Source: Struthidea cinerea (Eukaryota; Chordata; Aves; Passeriformes; Corcoracidae). From it: DNA of 64,000 bases. The stretch lies in NCBI GenBank assembly GCA_013397865.1, contig VZTI01005563.1, forward strand, positions 54,757 to 118,756, in the 5' to 3' direction. Made by a program: the position numbers and the translations under genes. The notes beneath the pieces were generated by a model. It was not told the DNA's origin, made no database searches, and was given only the letters and a program-made list of their open reading frames with translations. Positions 63,933 through 64,000 of this stretch are shown here, one piece after another. Position 1 is the stretch's first letter. Each line of letters begins with the position of its first letter.

Positions 63933-64000
63933 GTCCCGCCCGGGCCGGGCGGCGGCGGCGGAGGGCGCGGAGGCTCCGGCGGGGCGGGACGGGCGCTCGG

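Larger units (their letters stand above)
62910..64000. promoter_or_regulatory. CpG island over ABTB2 promoter and exon 1
   Basis: CpG dinucleotides and GC content rise sharply from about 62910 to the right edge, in contrast to the CpG-poor, AT-leaning intron. The island covers all of exon 1 and the 5' flank and is cut by the window end. Such islands usually mark broadly active or developmentally regulated promoters. Exact limits need a sliding-window count. Confidence 0.8.
63768..64000 (-). promoter_or_regulatory. ABTB2: ABTB2 5' UTR and proximal promoter (partial)
   Basis: This is very GC- and CpG-rich sequence directly upstream of the ABTB2 start codon. It contains a GC box (GGGGCGGG on plus, 63981-63988), a (GGC)4 run at 63948-63959 and several G-runs at 63963-63993 on plus that could form a G-quadruplex opposite the transcript strand. 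I see no TATA box, which fits a CpG-island promoter with dispersed initiation. The transcription start cannot be fixed from sequence, so the UTR/promoter boundary is unknown and the region continues off the window. Confidence 0.75.

Overview
This window is vertebrate nuclear DNA, most likely from a bird. Three things point to this: (i) the only protein-coding segment I can defend is the first coding exon of ABTB2 (ankyrin repeat and BTB/POZ domain protein 2, also called BPOZ-2), with a eukaryotic splice donor; (ii) the interspersed repeats are fragments of CR1, the dominant LINE of birds and other sauropsids, with its typical 3' end; (iii) base composition and gene density are those of a large vertebrate intron. 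A passerine is possible from the look of the CR1 copies, but I cannot establish the order or species. Nothing bacterial, plasmid-like or phage-like is present.

Layout. The gene lies on the minus strand, so the window reads right to left. At 63768-64000 is GC-rich 5' UTR/promoter sequence with two overlapping upstream ORFs. At 62906-63767 is coding exon 1 (287 whole codons plus one base of codon 288), ending at a GT donor. Everything from 62905 down to 1 reads as the 5' part of ABTB2 intron 1, which continues past the left edge; no second exon is visible. The CpG island spans about 62910-64000 and runs off the right edge.

Intron content. I recognise eight CR1 pieces: about 3280-3628, 13321-13430, 17039-17195, 18320-18380 and 36410-36684 on minus; about 37655-37748, 48085-48535 and 55897-55945 on plus. 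About 18 kb (18.4-36.4 kb) has no recognisable CR1 and carries AT-rich blocks that look like candidate regulatory DNA, including a GATA/HNF1-like motif cluster at 34.5-34.9 kb. The rest holds homopolymer tracts, two TA microsatellites, several short perfect inverted repeats, a Z-DNA-prone GC/CA tract at 52340, and one N at 7447 between two copies of the same short sequence, which looks like an assembly join.

The most interesting biology is in exon 1. The encoded segment reads as an H2B-like histone fold followed by an H2A-like histone fold in one chain, and the transcript may carry two uORFs in better start contexts than the main start. I found no operon, CRISPR array, defence system, tRNA, rRNA or intact mobile element. 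The longer open frames in the intron are about what chance gives in 64 kb.
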